Of a stretch of 64,000 nt of DNA, positions 34,277 through 43,800 are shown in pieces (position 1 is the stretch's first letter; every line of letters starts with the position of its first letter). The notes under the pieces were generated by a model, which was not told the origin of the DNA, did not search any database, and was given only the letters and a program-made list of their open reading frames with translations. The position numbers were made by a program, and so were the translations under genes. The DNA is from Chitinophagaceae bacterium. Its GTDB lineage: Bacteria > Bacteroidota > Bacteroidia > Chitinophagales > Chitinophagaceae. The stretch covers positions 1 to 64,000 of the forward strand of contig JAMLHL010000022.1 in NCBI GenBank assembly GCA_023957125.1, given 5' to 3'.

Positions 34277-36001
34277 TTGAAACGTAGAAACTTCATCCAA
34301 TCGCTGGGCATCGGAGGCGGGGCGATAATGACAGCCCCGGCAAGAGCCTTGTCCGCAACTGCATTTTCTTCCGGTCCCAAAAAGGATCGGGAGATAAAAG
34401 CAGACCTGGTGATCGCCGGCGCCGGCATGGGAGGTTGTGCTGCCGCTATCGCTGCCTTACGTAACGGACTTCGTGTGATCATGACTGAAGAAACAGACTG
34501 GATCGGAGGACAGCTTACCCAACAGGGACTAAGTTGCCCCGATGAACACCAATGGATCGAATCCTTCGGCGCCACACGATCCTATCGTGATTTACGAACC
34601 GCCATCCGTGCATACTACCAGACCTATTATCCTTTAACCTCATCGGCGAAAAACAATTTGAAGTTAAACCCGGGTAACGGCAGTGTATCCCGCTTATGTC
34701 ACGAACCTCGGGTTGCGTTAACAGTTTTGAATAATCTTCTGCTGCCCTGTTTAAGTTCGGGCAAACTTGTTTTGCTATTAAATCACAAAATTATCCATGC
34801 AGACACAGACCGGGACCAGGTAAAAGCGCTGACGGCACGCTGCTCTTCTTCGGGCAGAGATACCGTATTGCATGGGACGTACTTTGTGGATGCCACCGAA
34901 CTGGGAGAGCTTTTACCGCTCACTAAAACCGAATACGTTACCGGCGCTGAGTCCCGAAAAGAGACCCGCGAGTTGCATGCGCCGGAAAAAGCCAATCCTG
35001 CCGACAACCAGGCCTATACCTATTGTTTTGCCATGGACTATTTACCGGGAGAAAGCCATATTATAGAGAAACCTGAAAAATATGATTACTGGTCGAAACT
35101 GATACCTGAGTTAACACCTGCCTGGCCGGGAAGGCTACTCTCTCTTTTTTATTCCAGTCCGGCCACTTTGCAAGCCAGGGAGTTGGGATTTGATCCTACC
35201 GGCAAGCCCACCGGCCAGATGCTGAATCTATTTAACTACCGCCGTATCATTGATAAAAACAATTTTGATCCGGGGTTTTATAAGGGAGATATTACCGTTG
35301 TAAACTGGCCGCAGAATGATTATTTTTTGCACAACATCATTGATGTAAGCACGGCAGACTTCAGTCGTTTTCTCGATGAGGGGAAGCAACTCAGTTTGTC
35401 CCTTTTTTATTGGTTGCAGACGGAGGCGCCACGCGCCGATGGAAAACAGGGATGGCCCGGACTGCGTTTACGCAGCGACGTTATGGGCACCGGGGATGGT
35501 TTGGCGAAATATCCCTATATCCGCGAGTCCCGTCGTATTAAAGCCGTTTTTACCGTCCTGGAAGAACACGTAGGAAAGGAAAACAGAGCAATAGTTGCCG
35601 GAGAAAAAGAAGGAAGCAGAGCCGCTGAATTTTTCGATAGCGTGGGTATCGGTTCGTACCACATAGATTTACATCCCGGTACCGGGGGCGTTAACTATAT
35701 TGATTTTCCGTCCTTTCCCTTCCGGATCCCGTTAGGCGCGCTGTTACCCGTGCGGATGAAAAATCTGATTCCTGCCAATAAAAATATTGGCACCACTCAC
35801 ATCACCAACGGTTGCTATCGCCTGCACCCCGTGGAATGGAGCATCGGGGAAGCCGCCGGACTGTTGGCTGCCTATACCATAGCTAATAAGCTTACGCTTC
35901 ATGGCGTTCGTGAAGACCGGAAGGTGTTGGAGGATTTTCAACGGTATATCCGCCAACAGGGAATTGATACGCAATGGCCGGGAGAAATAACAGGAAACTG
36001 A
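34277..36001 (+). CDS. FAD-dependent oxidoreductase, Tat-like export signal
   Basis: The 574-residue protein has a signal beginning KRRNFIQSLGIGGGAIM, an FAD-binding dinucleotide fold (ADLVIAGAGMGGCAAAIAALRNGL) and the WIGGQLTQQGLSC segment typical of the FAD_oxidored (PF12831) family. A C-terminal part has GCYRLHPVEWSIGEAAG. Such proteins occur in glycan or plant-metabolite utilisation clusters with unknown substrates. The start is a TTG at 34277, the only codon in place before the twin-Arg signal; it overlaps TAAATTTG (34272-34279). The open frame extends upstream into the palindromic element, which is not coding. A PHP-type hydrolase follows after 29 bases. Confidence 0.75.
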   Translation: MKRRNFIQSLGIGGGAIMTAPARALSATAFSSGPKKDREIKADLVIAGAGMGGCAAAIAALRNGLRVIMTEETDWIGGQLTQQGLSCPDEHQWIESFGATRSYRDLRTAIRAYYQTYYPLTSSAKNNLKLNPGNGSVSRLCHEPRVALTVLNNLLLPCLSSGKLVLLLNHKIIHADTDRDQVKALTARCSSSGRDTVLHGTYFVDATELGELLPLTKTEYVTGAESRKETRELHAPEKANPADNQAYTYCFAMDYLPGESHIIEKPEKYDYWSKLIPELTPAWPGRLLSLFYSSPATLQARELGFDPTGKPTGQMLNLFNYRRIIDKNNFDPGFYKGDITVVNWPQNDYFLHNIIDVSTADFSRFLDEGKQLSLSLFYWLQTEAPRADGKQGWPGLRLRSDVMGTGDGLAKYPYIRESRRIKAVFTVLEEHVGKENRAIVAGEKEGSRAAEFFDSVGIGSYHIDLHPGTGGVNYIDFPSFPFRIPLGALLPVRMKNLIPANKNIGTTHITNGCYRLHPVEWSIGEAAGLLAAYTIANKLTLHGVREDRKVLEDFQRYIRQQGIDTQWPGEITGN

Positions 36002-36030
36002 GATGATTTGTAACAACCAAAAACATACAG

Positions 36031-37611
36031 ATGAAAAGAAGAAATTTTTTGCGGGGATCTTCTCTGCTTTTAAGCAGTTCGATTTTGGGTAGTAATTTAG
36101 CCTATGCAAAAAAACCGATGGTTGTTGGATCCGCTGGCCGATCGGAAGAGAAGAAACCGGTAGGCATTGCGGTAACCGCTCCTTCTACAGTAGGGATTAA
36201 TGAACGATTTAGTTTGGGTATCAGGGTTTTGACCAATCCGTTTAACTCCAAATGGATTCCCCGCTGGCAACGCACCCAATCTACGGTGGACGGGCCTTTT
36301 AATGAATCTTCAAGAGGTATTCATTATATCGAAAATGTGCTTCCCGGGTGGGAAGGAACTGTAAATATCTCTGGTAACGAAGGATATCGGGGATTGAACA
36401 GCTATTCTTTTTCTGAAGGGAAAGGTCCTTATCAGTTTGATAAACGACCCGTGCGCCGGTTGGAGGGTTTCAGTTTTACTACGCCGGGAATCAAATACAT
36501 CAACGTGGTTGATCCGGTTACGGGAATAACGGGACTGAGCAACCCAATTGTGGTAGAAGGGTCTGCTCCGAAAGAGCGTTTGTTTTGGGGCGAATTGCAT
36601 TGCCATAGTTTTTTCGGAGACGGGATCAGAACACCCGAAGAGCTCCAGTCTTTTGCAAGGGATGAATCCTTCCTGGATATTTTTGCCCTGACTGATCATG
36701 TGGAAGCTTTAAGTGATGCGCAATGGAACTATTTCAGGGAGGTGTGCAATACTTTTGATGAGCCGGGTAAATTTGTTTCCTTCAATGGGGGCGAATGGAC
36801 CAGTGCTCAGTACGGGCATCATAATTTTATTTATCCTGGCAATGAAGGCCCGATTTTACGATGCACGGATCCGGATAATGACACCCTGGAAAAACTGTAT
36901 GCCTCCGCTAAGAAATACGGTGCTTTGATCATAGCCAACCATCCTGCTTCAGCGGGCTGGGGATTTGACTGGATGAAAGGGCATGACCCTGAGGTAGAGC
37001 GATTGGTGGAAGTTTATTCAAACGGAGGTTCTTATGAAATGCCTTCCGGGCCGGGTCATGATTTTCCCACCCGTAAGGTCAAAAACCCGTCGCCGGGGAA
37101 CTATACAGTGGATGGTCTGAAAAAAGGGTTTAGGTTAGGTATGATCGGTACGGGTGATGTACACGACGGCAGACCGGGCGATTCCTTACACGCGCTTCAG
37201 AAATCGCCCGAATCGTATAAAGATATTTTAGAGGATGGCTTAATGGGTGTATGGGCCGGGCAGTTAACCCGGCAGTCTGTATTCAATGCCTTATGGAATC
37301 GTCGTGTATATGGTACCACCAATAACAGAACCTGGCTAAAGTTTTCCATTAACGGCCAGCCCATGGGCTCCGAATTCAGTACTACCGGAAAATTGAATAT
37401 TAAAGTAGAAGCCGCGAGCAGTCTGAATATACAACGCGTTGAATTAATTAAAGAAGGTGAAGTGGTTCAATACTTCGAGCCGGGGAAGATGCAAATGGTA
37501 TGGGATCCCAAAGGAGAATCGTTGAGGAAAGATACCTGGTATTACGTTCGGCTGATCATGGACAATGAAAATCTGGCCTGGTCGAGTCCTGTTTGGGTTA
37601 ACAGAGAATAA
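36031..37611 (+). CDS. CehA/McbA-type PHP-fold metallohydrolase (DUF3604-like), exported
   Basis: The 526-residue protein has a signal with consecutive Arg (KRRNFLRGSSLLLSSSILG), an N-terminal beta domain and a PHP-like metallohydrolase core. Visible metal-ligand motifs are WGELHCHSFFGDG, FALTDHVEAL, NHPAS and GTGDVHDG. CehA/McbA enzymes hydrolyse carbamates or phosphoesters; most relatives are uncharacterised. The C-terminal part is a beta-sandwich. It lies 29 bases after the FAD oxidoreductase gene, so the two are probably co-transcribed and act on the same exported substrate; this is inference. Confidence 0.75.
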   Translation: MKRRNFLRGSSLLLSSSILGSNLAYAKKPMVVGSAGRSEEKKPVGIAVTAPSTVGINERFSLGIRVLTNPFNSKWIPRWQRTQSTVDGPFNESSRGIHYIENVLPGWEGTVNISGNEGYRGLNSYSFSEGKGPYQFDKRPVRRLEGFSFTTPGIKYINVVDPVTGITGLSNPIVVEGSAPKERLFWGELHCHSFFGDGIRTPEELQSFARDESFLDIFALTDHVEALSDAQWNYFREVCNTFDEPGKFVSFNGGEWTSAQYGHHNFIYPGNEGPILRCTDPDNDTLEKLYASAKKYGALIIANHPASAGWGFDWMKGHDPEVERLVEVYSNGGSYEMPSGPGHDFPTRKVKNPSPGNYTVDGLKKGFRLGMIGTGDVHDGRPGDSLHALQKSPESYKDILEDGLMGVWAGQLTRQSVFNALWNRRVYGTTNNRTWLKFSINGQPMGSEFSTTGKLNIKVEAASSLNIQRVELIKEGEVVQYFEPGKMQMVWDPKGESLRKDTWYYVRLIMDNENLAWSSPVWVNRE

Positions 37612-37708
37612 GTTGGAATGAAATTTTTCTATACCCTTAAAATAAGTTGTTATTTTTCCTGAAGACTTTGTTGACCGGATTTTCAAAACAGATTTAAAAT
37701 TGTTTAAA

Positions 37709-38100
37709 ATGGCTATTCTGAAGAAAGCAGTAGAGGCTGCATGTGTTCTCTGTTTATTATTAACCGGATTGTTGCCGCTTCCTGCGCAGCAAAGTTCTTT
37801 TCAATGGCAGGAGGCATCAAGGCAGCCATATCACTCAGCTTTGACGACGCGCGTTTGAGCCAGGTGGACGTAGGAACCCCGCTATTCGATCAATATGGCG
37901 TGAAGGCCACTTTCGTTCTGGTACCCTCTGCTGTGGAAAAGCGGTTGGATCAATGGAAAAGGGCCGCGGCTGCCGGACATGAGCTCGGTAATCATACTTT
38001 ATATCATCCCTGTTCGGGTAATTTTTCCTGGTCAAATGGGGTGTGGATTGCACCGATTGGTGAAATTGCCCGCTATGATAAAGAACACCGGAAACTATAG
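37709..38100 (+). pseudogene. Polysaccharide deacetylase, frameshifted and internally deleted
   Basis: A signal peptide (MAILKKAVEAACVLCLLLT) starts at 37709. After QSSFQWQE the frame is lost by an apparent one-base deletion near 37811-37814. The NodB-type body then continues in another frame: GIKAAISLSFDDARLSQ with the catalytic Asp pair, FVLVPSAVEKRLDQW, AGHELGNHTLYHPCSGNFSW with the His metal ligands. It then jumps directly to the family's C-terminal segment NGVWIAPIGEIARYDKEHRK and a stop. Roughly the middle half of the domain is missing, so the product cannot be active. A second relic of the C-terminus lies at 48161-48301. Confidence 0.8.
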
Positions 38101-38120
38101 AATTTGCATAGTTAAAAAAG

Positions 38121-38138
38121 TGTACATATTCTTGTACA
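38121..38138 (+). promoter_or_regulatory. YefM-type operator (two TGTACA motifs)
   Basis: Two self-complementary TGTACA hexamers (38121-38126 and 38133-38138) lie 12 bases centre to centre, 18 bases before the antitoxin start. TGTACA pairs with this spacing are the known binding sites of the YefM-YoeB repressor complex in Escherichia coli, so autoregulation of this gene is likely. Confidence 0.65.
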
Positions 38139-38155
38139 AACTAAAATACAAAATC

Positions 38156-38410
38156 ATGTTAATTACTACGGTCTCTGATTTTAGGAAAGATATCAAATCA
38201 TATCTGGATAAAGTGACTAAAAACTTTGAAATGCTTATCATTAATCGTGGAAAGGATTCAGGCATTGTTGTGGTGTCACTTGAAAAATATAATTCTTTAA
38301 TGGCGACCAATTACGAATTGTCTTCCCGCAAGAATGAACAACGGCTTGATTCTGCAATCGGGAAATTAAAAAGAGGGAAGTCTTTTGAAAAACGATTAGT
38401 CAAAGAATAA
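38156..38410 (+). CDS. yefM: Phd/YefM-family antitoxin
   Basis: The 84-residue protein starts MLITTVSDFRKDIKSYLDKV and contains IINRGKDSGIVVVSLEKYNSL. This is the Phd/YefM fold that binds operator DNA with its N-terminus and neutralises a YoeB RNase with its flexible C-terminus (here SAIGKLKRGKSFEKRLVKE). The start is fixed by the conserved first strand; the longer frame upstream crosses the operator. The toxin gene one base downstream is broken, so this antitoxin is an orphan. A decayed copy lies at 48004-48117. Confidence 0.85.
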   Translation: MLITTVSDFRKDIKSYLDKVTKNFEMLIINRGKDSGIVVVSLEKYNSLMATNYELSSRKNEQRLDSAIGKLKRGKSFEKRLVKE

Positions 38411-38411
38411 T

Positions 38412-38521
38412 ATGAAATACATATTTATTGACGAATGGCGGATAGATGATGAACATCGGTTGATTTATAATACGATGATGAACAAATCCTGATAGCAAAA
38501 TGTAGATTTCATTACGATTAA
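38412..38521 (+). pseudogene. YoeB toxin remnant (core deleted, frameshifted)
   Basis: The gene opens one base after yefM with MKYIFIDEW, the normal YoeB beginning, then jumps to RIDDEHRLIY, the family's C-terminal third. About 45 residues in between are lost. After LIY one base is missing: the shifted frame continues YDDEQILIAKCRFHYD and stop, which is the usual YoeB end with catalytic His-Tyr. Both lesions make the ribosome-dependent RNase non-functional. Confidence 0.8.
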
Positions 38522-38722
38522 TTTTACCGGTAAGTAGATGCGTTCTCCCTGCCGAAACATATTTTACCTATACTTTTTTATAATAGCCTCGTTTGGGATA
38601 TCCTGCCGGAGTATCCGGCTGACCGGAAAGTTGGACATGAAACTAAAATTTTGAATCCTTCTTTTTATATTTTTGGAACTATTCTTTTTTTGTTTAGCTT
38701 TATACACCATTTCTATGCTGCG

Positions 38723-39319
38723 GTGAATCAGAATCTTCAATATAAGATAGATAATGCCGCTTTTGAGCGGCTGGCACAGGGTGATGAAGAAGCCTTTGGA
38801 GAAATCGTACATTATATTTATCGCAAATTATTTCCTTTTGTTGTTTCTCTTGTTAAGTCGGAGGAGGAAGCCAATGACCTCCTGCAGGAAGTTTTTCTGA
38901 AAATCTGGGTGCATCGTTCTTCTTTTTCGTCCATTAACAACCCCATGGGATGGATATACACCGTGATAGCCAACACTGCTTCCAATCATATCAGGGCCCG
39001 TCTCCGGCAGGAAGTCAGGATCAAAGAATACCGGCAACGAGTTTCATCGGTTGAGGTGATGGAGGAGCAGTTGGATGCCAAATTTACCCAAACCCTGATT
39101 GATGATGCAGTAAATTCCCTGCCGCCCAAAAAGAAACAGGTGTTCCTTTTAAGCAAAAAGGAAGGGCTGTCCCGGAAAGAAATTGCCGAACGCCTGAATG
39201 TATCTGAAAACACCGTGCGTAATCAATTATCCGACGCCGTTCAATTTCTTCGTGAACGGCTGAATTACAATGGCGATCTGAGCCTGCCTGTATTTCTAAT
39301 CCTATATTCTTTTGTCTGA
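38723..39319 (+). CDS. ECF RNA polymerase sigma factor (sigma-70 family, Bacteroidota type)
   Basis: The 198-residue protein has sigma region 2 (LFPFVVSLVKSEEEANDLLQEVFLKIW, GWIYTVIANTASNHIR) and region 4 (SLPPKKKQVFLLSKKEGLSRKEIAERLNVSENTVRNQL). It pairs with the FecR-like anti-sigma factor and the SusC receptor that follow, the standard trio by which Bacteroidota sense polymer uptake and induce the locus. The GTG at 38723 gives the expected length and precedes the conserved FERLAQGDEEAF; a TTG at 38651 would add a hydrophobic stretch not typical of the family. A TAGCTTTA box lies at 38695-38702. Confidence 0.85.
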   Translation: MNQNLQYKIDNAAFERLAQGDEEAFGEIVHYIYRKLFPFVVSLVKSEEEANDLLQEVFLKIWVHRSSFSSINNPMGWIYTVIANTASNHIRARLRQEVRIKEYRQRVSSVEVMEEQLDAKFTQTLIDDAVNSLPPKKKQVFLLSKKEGLSRKEIAERLNVSENTVRNQLSDAVQFLRERLNYNGDLSLPVFLILYSFV

Positions 39320-39375
39320 TAAAAAATTTTTTATTCAAATAGTACGGCACAGGCTCCTGTGGTGTCTATTAGTAT

Positions 39376-40590
39376 GTGGAAGATAAAAACGCCTTTGAAT
39401 ATTTGTTACAACAATACCTTTCCGGTGAATTAACGGCTGCAGAACAGACTCAATTATTGAATTCCTTAAACGACAAGGAGAATATTCAAAAATTGAGTAA
39501 ATGGATTGAGGCTTATTCTGACCCGGATGAGGAGAAGCGTAATAGCTATGACGGGGGGAAAATAGATAAGATGATCCGGGATATATTGGAGCGTTCGGCA
39601 GCGGATCATTATTGGGAGACAGAGCCTGGCTTGGCCGGCGCCTCAGTCATGTATGCGGCGCCCGGAGATGATCCTGTTGGCAATCATAAAAAACGAGTGA
39701 GGTCTGTTTCTTTATGGTTCAGGTATGCGGCAGCGGCGGTTGTTTTAGGAGTGGGATTGTTTTTCTATGTCCAGTACAAAAAGAATATAACTGATTCGCC
39801 CGGAACCGAGCCGTTGGTTCAAACGGAAGAGAAAACGGATGTGCTGCCGGGGAGTAATAAAGCGGTACTCACCTTGAGTGACGGACAACAGGTGGCATTA
39901 GACGAGTCCGGCAGGCAGGTTATCAGCGATGGAAAATTGAACATTCAAAACAATAATGGCTCTTTGGCTTACAGTAAATCGGACGTGGCGGTATATAATA
40001 CCATGACTACTCCAAGAGGCGGGCAGTTCAAATTGCAATTGGCAGATGGCACTACCGTATGGCTAAACGCGGAGAGCAGCATTACTTATCCTACTTCTTT
40101 CCCGGGAAGCACACGTGAAGTAACAATGACCGGAGAAGCGTATTTCGAAGTGGCTAAAAACCCTTTCAAACCTTTTACCGTCAAAACCTATAAAGATGAA
40201 ATTACCGTAAAGGGCACTTCGTTTAATGTCAACAGCTATGATGATGAAGCAGGCATAAAGACGTCCCTTCTGGAAGGGGCTGTACAAATAAATGGCATGC
40301 TTTTAACGCCCGGTAAAGCTTATATTAACGGAAAAATAGTGAATACGGATTTAAATAAGGATCTGGCCTGGAAAAATGGAATATTCAATTTTCACCAGGT
40401 GAAACTGCCGGAGGCCATGCGGCAGATCGCCAGGTGGTATAACGTAGAAGCACAATTTGATGACAGGGTTAAGAACATTGAATTGGGTGGAGAGATAGGC
40501 AGGAATCTCAGCCTTCAGCAGGTGTTAAACGGATTACAGGATAAGGATCTGCATTTCAGGTTGGAGGGAAAAGTACTGACAGTATATTGA
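39376..40590 (+). CDS. FecR-family anti-sigma factor
   Basis: The 404-residue protein has a cytoplasmic N-terminal sigma-binding helical part and a single membrane helix near residues 117-133 (YAAAAVVLGVGLFFYVQ). The periplasmic FecR domain follows (TTPRGGQFKLQLADGTTVWL, REVTMTGEAYFEVAKNP), then the C-terminal DUF4974/secretin-like region. It transmits the signal from the STN domain of the SusC receptor to the sigma factor. The start is a GTG at 39376; the overlapping ATG two bases earlier is in another frame that closes after 17 codons. Sits 56 bases after the sigma gene. Confidence 0.9.
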   Translation: MEDKNAFEYLLQQYLSGELTAAEQTQLLNSLNDKENIQKLSKWIEAYSDPDEEKRNSYDGGKIDKMIRDILERSAADHYWETEPGLAGASVMYAAPGDDPVGNHKKRVRSVSLWFRYAAAAVVLGVGLFFYVQYKKNITDSPGTEPLVQTEEKTDVLPGSNKAVLTLSDGQQVALDESGRQVISDGKLNIQNNNGSLAYSKSDVAVYNTMTTPRGGQFKLQLADGTTVWLNAESSITYPTSFPGSTREVTMTGEAYFEVAKNPFKPFTVKTYKDEITVKGTSFNVNSYDDEAGIKTSLLEGAVQINGMLLTPGKAYINGKIVNTDLNKDLAWKNGIFNFHQVKLPEAMRQIARWYNVEAQFDDRVKNIELGGEIGRNLSLQQVLNGLQDKDLHFRLEGKVLTVY

Positions 40591-40611
40591 AAAGAAGAGT
40601 TTCAAGTTGCA

Positions 40612-40736
40612 GGTTACAGGTCGCAGGTCGCAAGTTGTGTGTCTCCAATGCCTAAAATAGGTTGTCAAAACTATACCCCTGTACCCTGTGACTTGTAACC
40701 CCAAAAAAACCGGATTCTGCTCGCAACAGAATCCGG
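40612..40736. repeat. Inverted repeats between fecR-like and susC genes
   Basis: In the 223-base spacer 40591-40813, GGTTACAGGTCGCAGG (40612-40627) pairs at 14 of 16 positions with 40685-40700. A perfect 10-base hairpin follows (CCGGATTCTG at 40710-40719 and 40727-40736, 7-base loop). The A-run just before it would be a U-run on the minus strand, so it reads as a terminator only leftward; on the plus strand it would be a leader hairpin of the susC mRNA. Confidence 0.7.
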
Positions 40737-40813
40737 GAGAATTTCAGGCTAAACCAATGAAAATGCCGTTTCGACAGACACATTATTTTTTAACCTAAAA
40801 CGGAAACAAAAGT

Positions 40814-43800
40814 ATGCAATTAACTGCATTTCTTCCCAAAAACGTTGGGAGACCTGAGATTTTTTCCAAAACTTTACGCGTGATGAAATTAGTCACAGCC
40901 CTGCTCTTCGTTTTTTGCCTGCAGGCAAGCGCTACAGGCATTTCGCAAACCATCACTTATTCGGGGAAGGAGGTCTCGCTTGAAAAAGTCTTTCAGGTGG
41001 TAAAAGAGCAAACCGGGTATTTTGTCAGCTACAAAATGAGCCAGGTCCGCAGGGCAACCCCGGTTACTATTCAAAGTAAGGATATGCCTTTGGAGCAGTT
41101 TCTGCACCGGGTGCTTCAGAATCAGCCTTTGGATTATACTTTGGAGGAAAACACCATCTTCATTAAATGGAAGAAGGAATTATACAAAATGATACCCCTT
41201 GAATCCATTTCGCAAACCCTAACTCCACCCGTTGAGGACATTACATTAAGCGGCAGGGTAACCAACGATAAGCAGGAACCTCTGGAAGGAGTGAGTGTGA
41301 CGGTCAGAGGCACCCAGAATGGTACTATCACTAATGCAGATGGACGATTTTCCTTGTCCGTTCCCTCATCCAATAATGTAGAATTAATTTTTTCTTTCGT
41401 GGGCTTTGAAAGCCAAACGGTAAGAGTCGGCAATCAAACGGTGTTTAATATTATTTTGAAGGATTTCGTAGCCGGATTGGATGATGTGGTGGTGGTGGGA
41501 TATGGAACACAGAAAAAAGCGAATATTACAGGTGCGATCTCTACCATGAACTCAAAGCAGCTATCTGTAGTACCGGCAGGCAATACATCTAATTTGTTGG
41601 CCGGTCAGTTGCCGGGATTAATTGCCGTACAACGAAGCAGTGAGCCGGGTAATGACCAGCCGGAATTATATATCCGTGGCTTTGGAACTCCGCTGGTGGT
41701 AGTGGATGGTATAGTGGGAAGAGATTTTTCCAGATTAGACCCTAATGAAATAGAAAGCATTTCTATTCTCAAAGATGCTGCATCTACTGCAGTATATGGT
41801 GTGAATGGGGGAAACGGCGTTATCCTCGTGACCACCAAAAAGGGGACCCGCCAGAAGCCGGAATTAAACTATACATTTAATTATGGAGTACAGCATGTTA
41901 CCCGATATCCCCGTTTCGTAAACTCGGCCGAATTTGCTGAATTAAAAAACGAAGCTTCTTACAACATTGGTGGAACTGCAGTATACTCTGATGAGGAAAT
42001 TCAAAAATTTAAAGACGGTAGTGATCCGCTGAATTATCCCAATTTTGATTATTATAATTATTTCGTAAAAGATTATACACCGCAAAAGCAGCATAATATA
42101 TCAGTAAGAGGTGGTGGAGAATCAATTCGATACTTCTTTATGGCCAGCAAATTTGACCAGGAAGCGATGTGGAAAGGAGGTAATCAAAACTATGGCCGTT
42201 ATAATTTCCGGTCTAATGTGGAAGCCAATATAGGGGATAATCTTACCATTGATGTGGATCTTGGCGGCAGAACAGAAGATCGTAATAACCTTGTTCAGGA
42301 TGCGTATCTGATGGCATCCTGGATGCAGTATCAATGGCCTATATCTAATCCTTTGACTCCGGATGGTAAAATTAATAATGCTAATTATGGTTTAAGTGCT
42401 TATCTGAATACAGACCTTACGGGTTATATTCAAAATCGGATCAATACCTATCAGGCTAACGTAACCATAAGTTATAAAATTCCTTTTGTTCCCGGGTTAA
42501 GTGCTAAAGTCACAGGAGCGCATGATATGTACGAGGAGGACAGGAAACAATGGATGAAGGAATATGGCCTGTATACATGGGATCCCGTTGCAGAAACTTC
42601 TGTTAAAACCGGGTCAAGGGAGTCTAATTTTTTAAACCTGAGCAATACAAAACTTATTAAAACCCGGCTGCAGGCTTCCTTAAATTATGCCCGCCGGTTT
42701 GCTGACAAACATAATGTAACGGGTTTGTTGCTATATGAAGAAATGGAAGACCGGACAACATCACTGACCGGGCAGAGAATCGGCTATGTGGTACCGATAG
42801 ACCAGATATTTGCGGGTCCTCAACTGAACCAGACTACCGGAGGAACAGCCAGTGATATGGGACGGCGCAGTTATGTCGGCAGAGTCACCTATGACTATTT
42901 TGGAAAATACCTGCTCGAATATAGTTTCCGTTACGATGGTTCTCCCTTGTTCCCAGTTGCTGGTCGCTGGGGTTATTTCTCCGGCTATTCTGCGGGATGG
43001 AGAGTATCTGATGAGAGTTTTTTCAAAAACCATATGAAGGTGCTGGATTACCTGAAACTCCGGGCGTCTTATGGTACGAACGGTTATGATGGTGCAGTTC
43101 CTCCATTTCAGTATGTAGCAGGATACAACTATCCGTCCGGCACCTATGTTTACGGTGGCGCTACTGTTTCACAGGGATTTGTTGATGCCGGAATACCTAA
43201 CCCGGAAGTGACCTGGCAACGCAACAAAATTTTCAATATCGGTGCTGACCTTGGTTTCTGGGGCCGGATGCTCGAACTGGAAATAGATGTATTCCAACGA
43301 ACCCAGGAAGGGCTATTTGGTACCCGTGCCACACAGATACCCAGTACATTTGGTGCAAGTCTGCCACAGGAAAATATCAATTCCGATATAGTTAAAGGTT
43401 TTGAGGTAGTGGTGCGGCATAATCATCGTATCGGTCAATTAAGCTATAATGTTGCCGCAAATGTTTCTTTCAGCAAAAGGCGCTGGGACCATTACGAAAC
43501 CCGTGTATTTACCTCTGATTATGACAGATGGATGAATGACTGGAACGACAGGTATACAAACCGGGCCACGGGCTTCCTGAAGGCGATCGGACAGTTTCAG
43601 AGCCAGGAAGAAATAGACAATTCTCCCATACAGGATGGTAACGGCAACAGAACCTTATTACCCGGGGATATTAAATTTGATGATTTCAACGGAGATGGTA
43701 TTATTGATAGCCGGGATATACAATCTACAGGATATGGCACTACTCCGGAACTCATGTATGGTTTAAACCTGAATGCTTCATGGAAGAAGTTCAATATTAC

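Noticed and set aside
38651..38722. TTG start giving the sigma factor a hydrophobic N-terminal extension
   Set aside because: ECF sigma factors of this family are soluble and about 190-200 residues; the GTG at 38723 fits.
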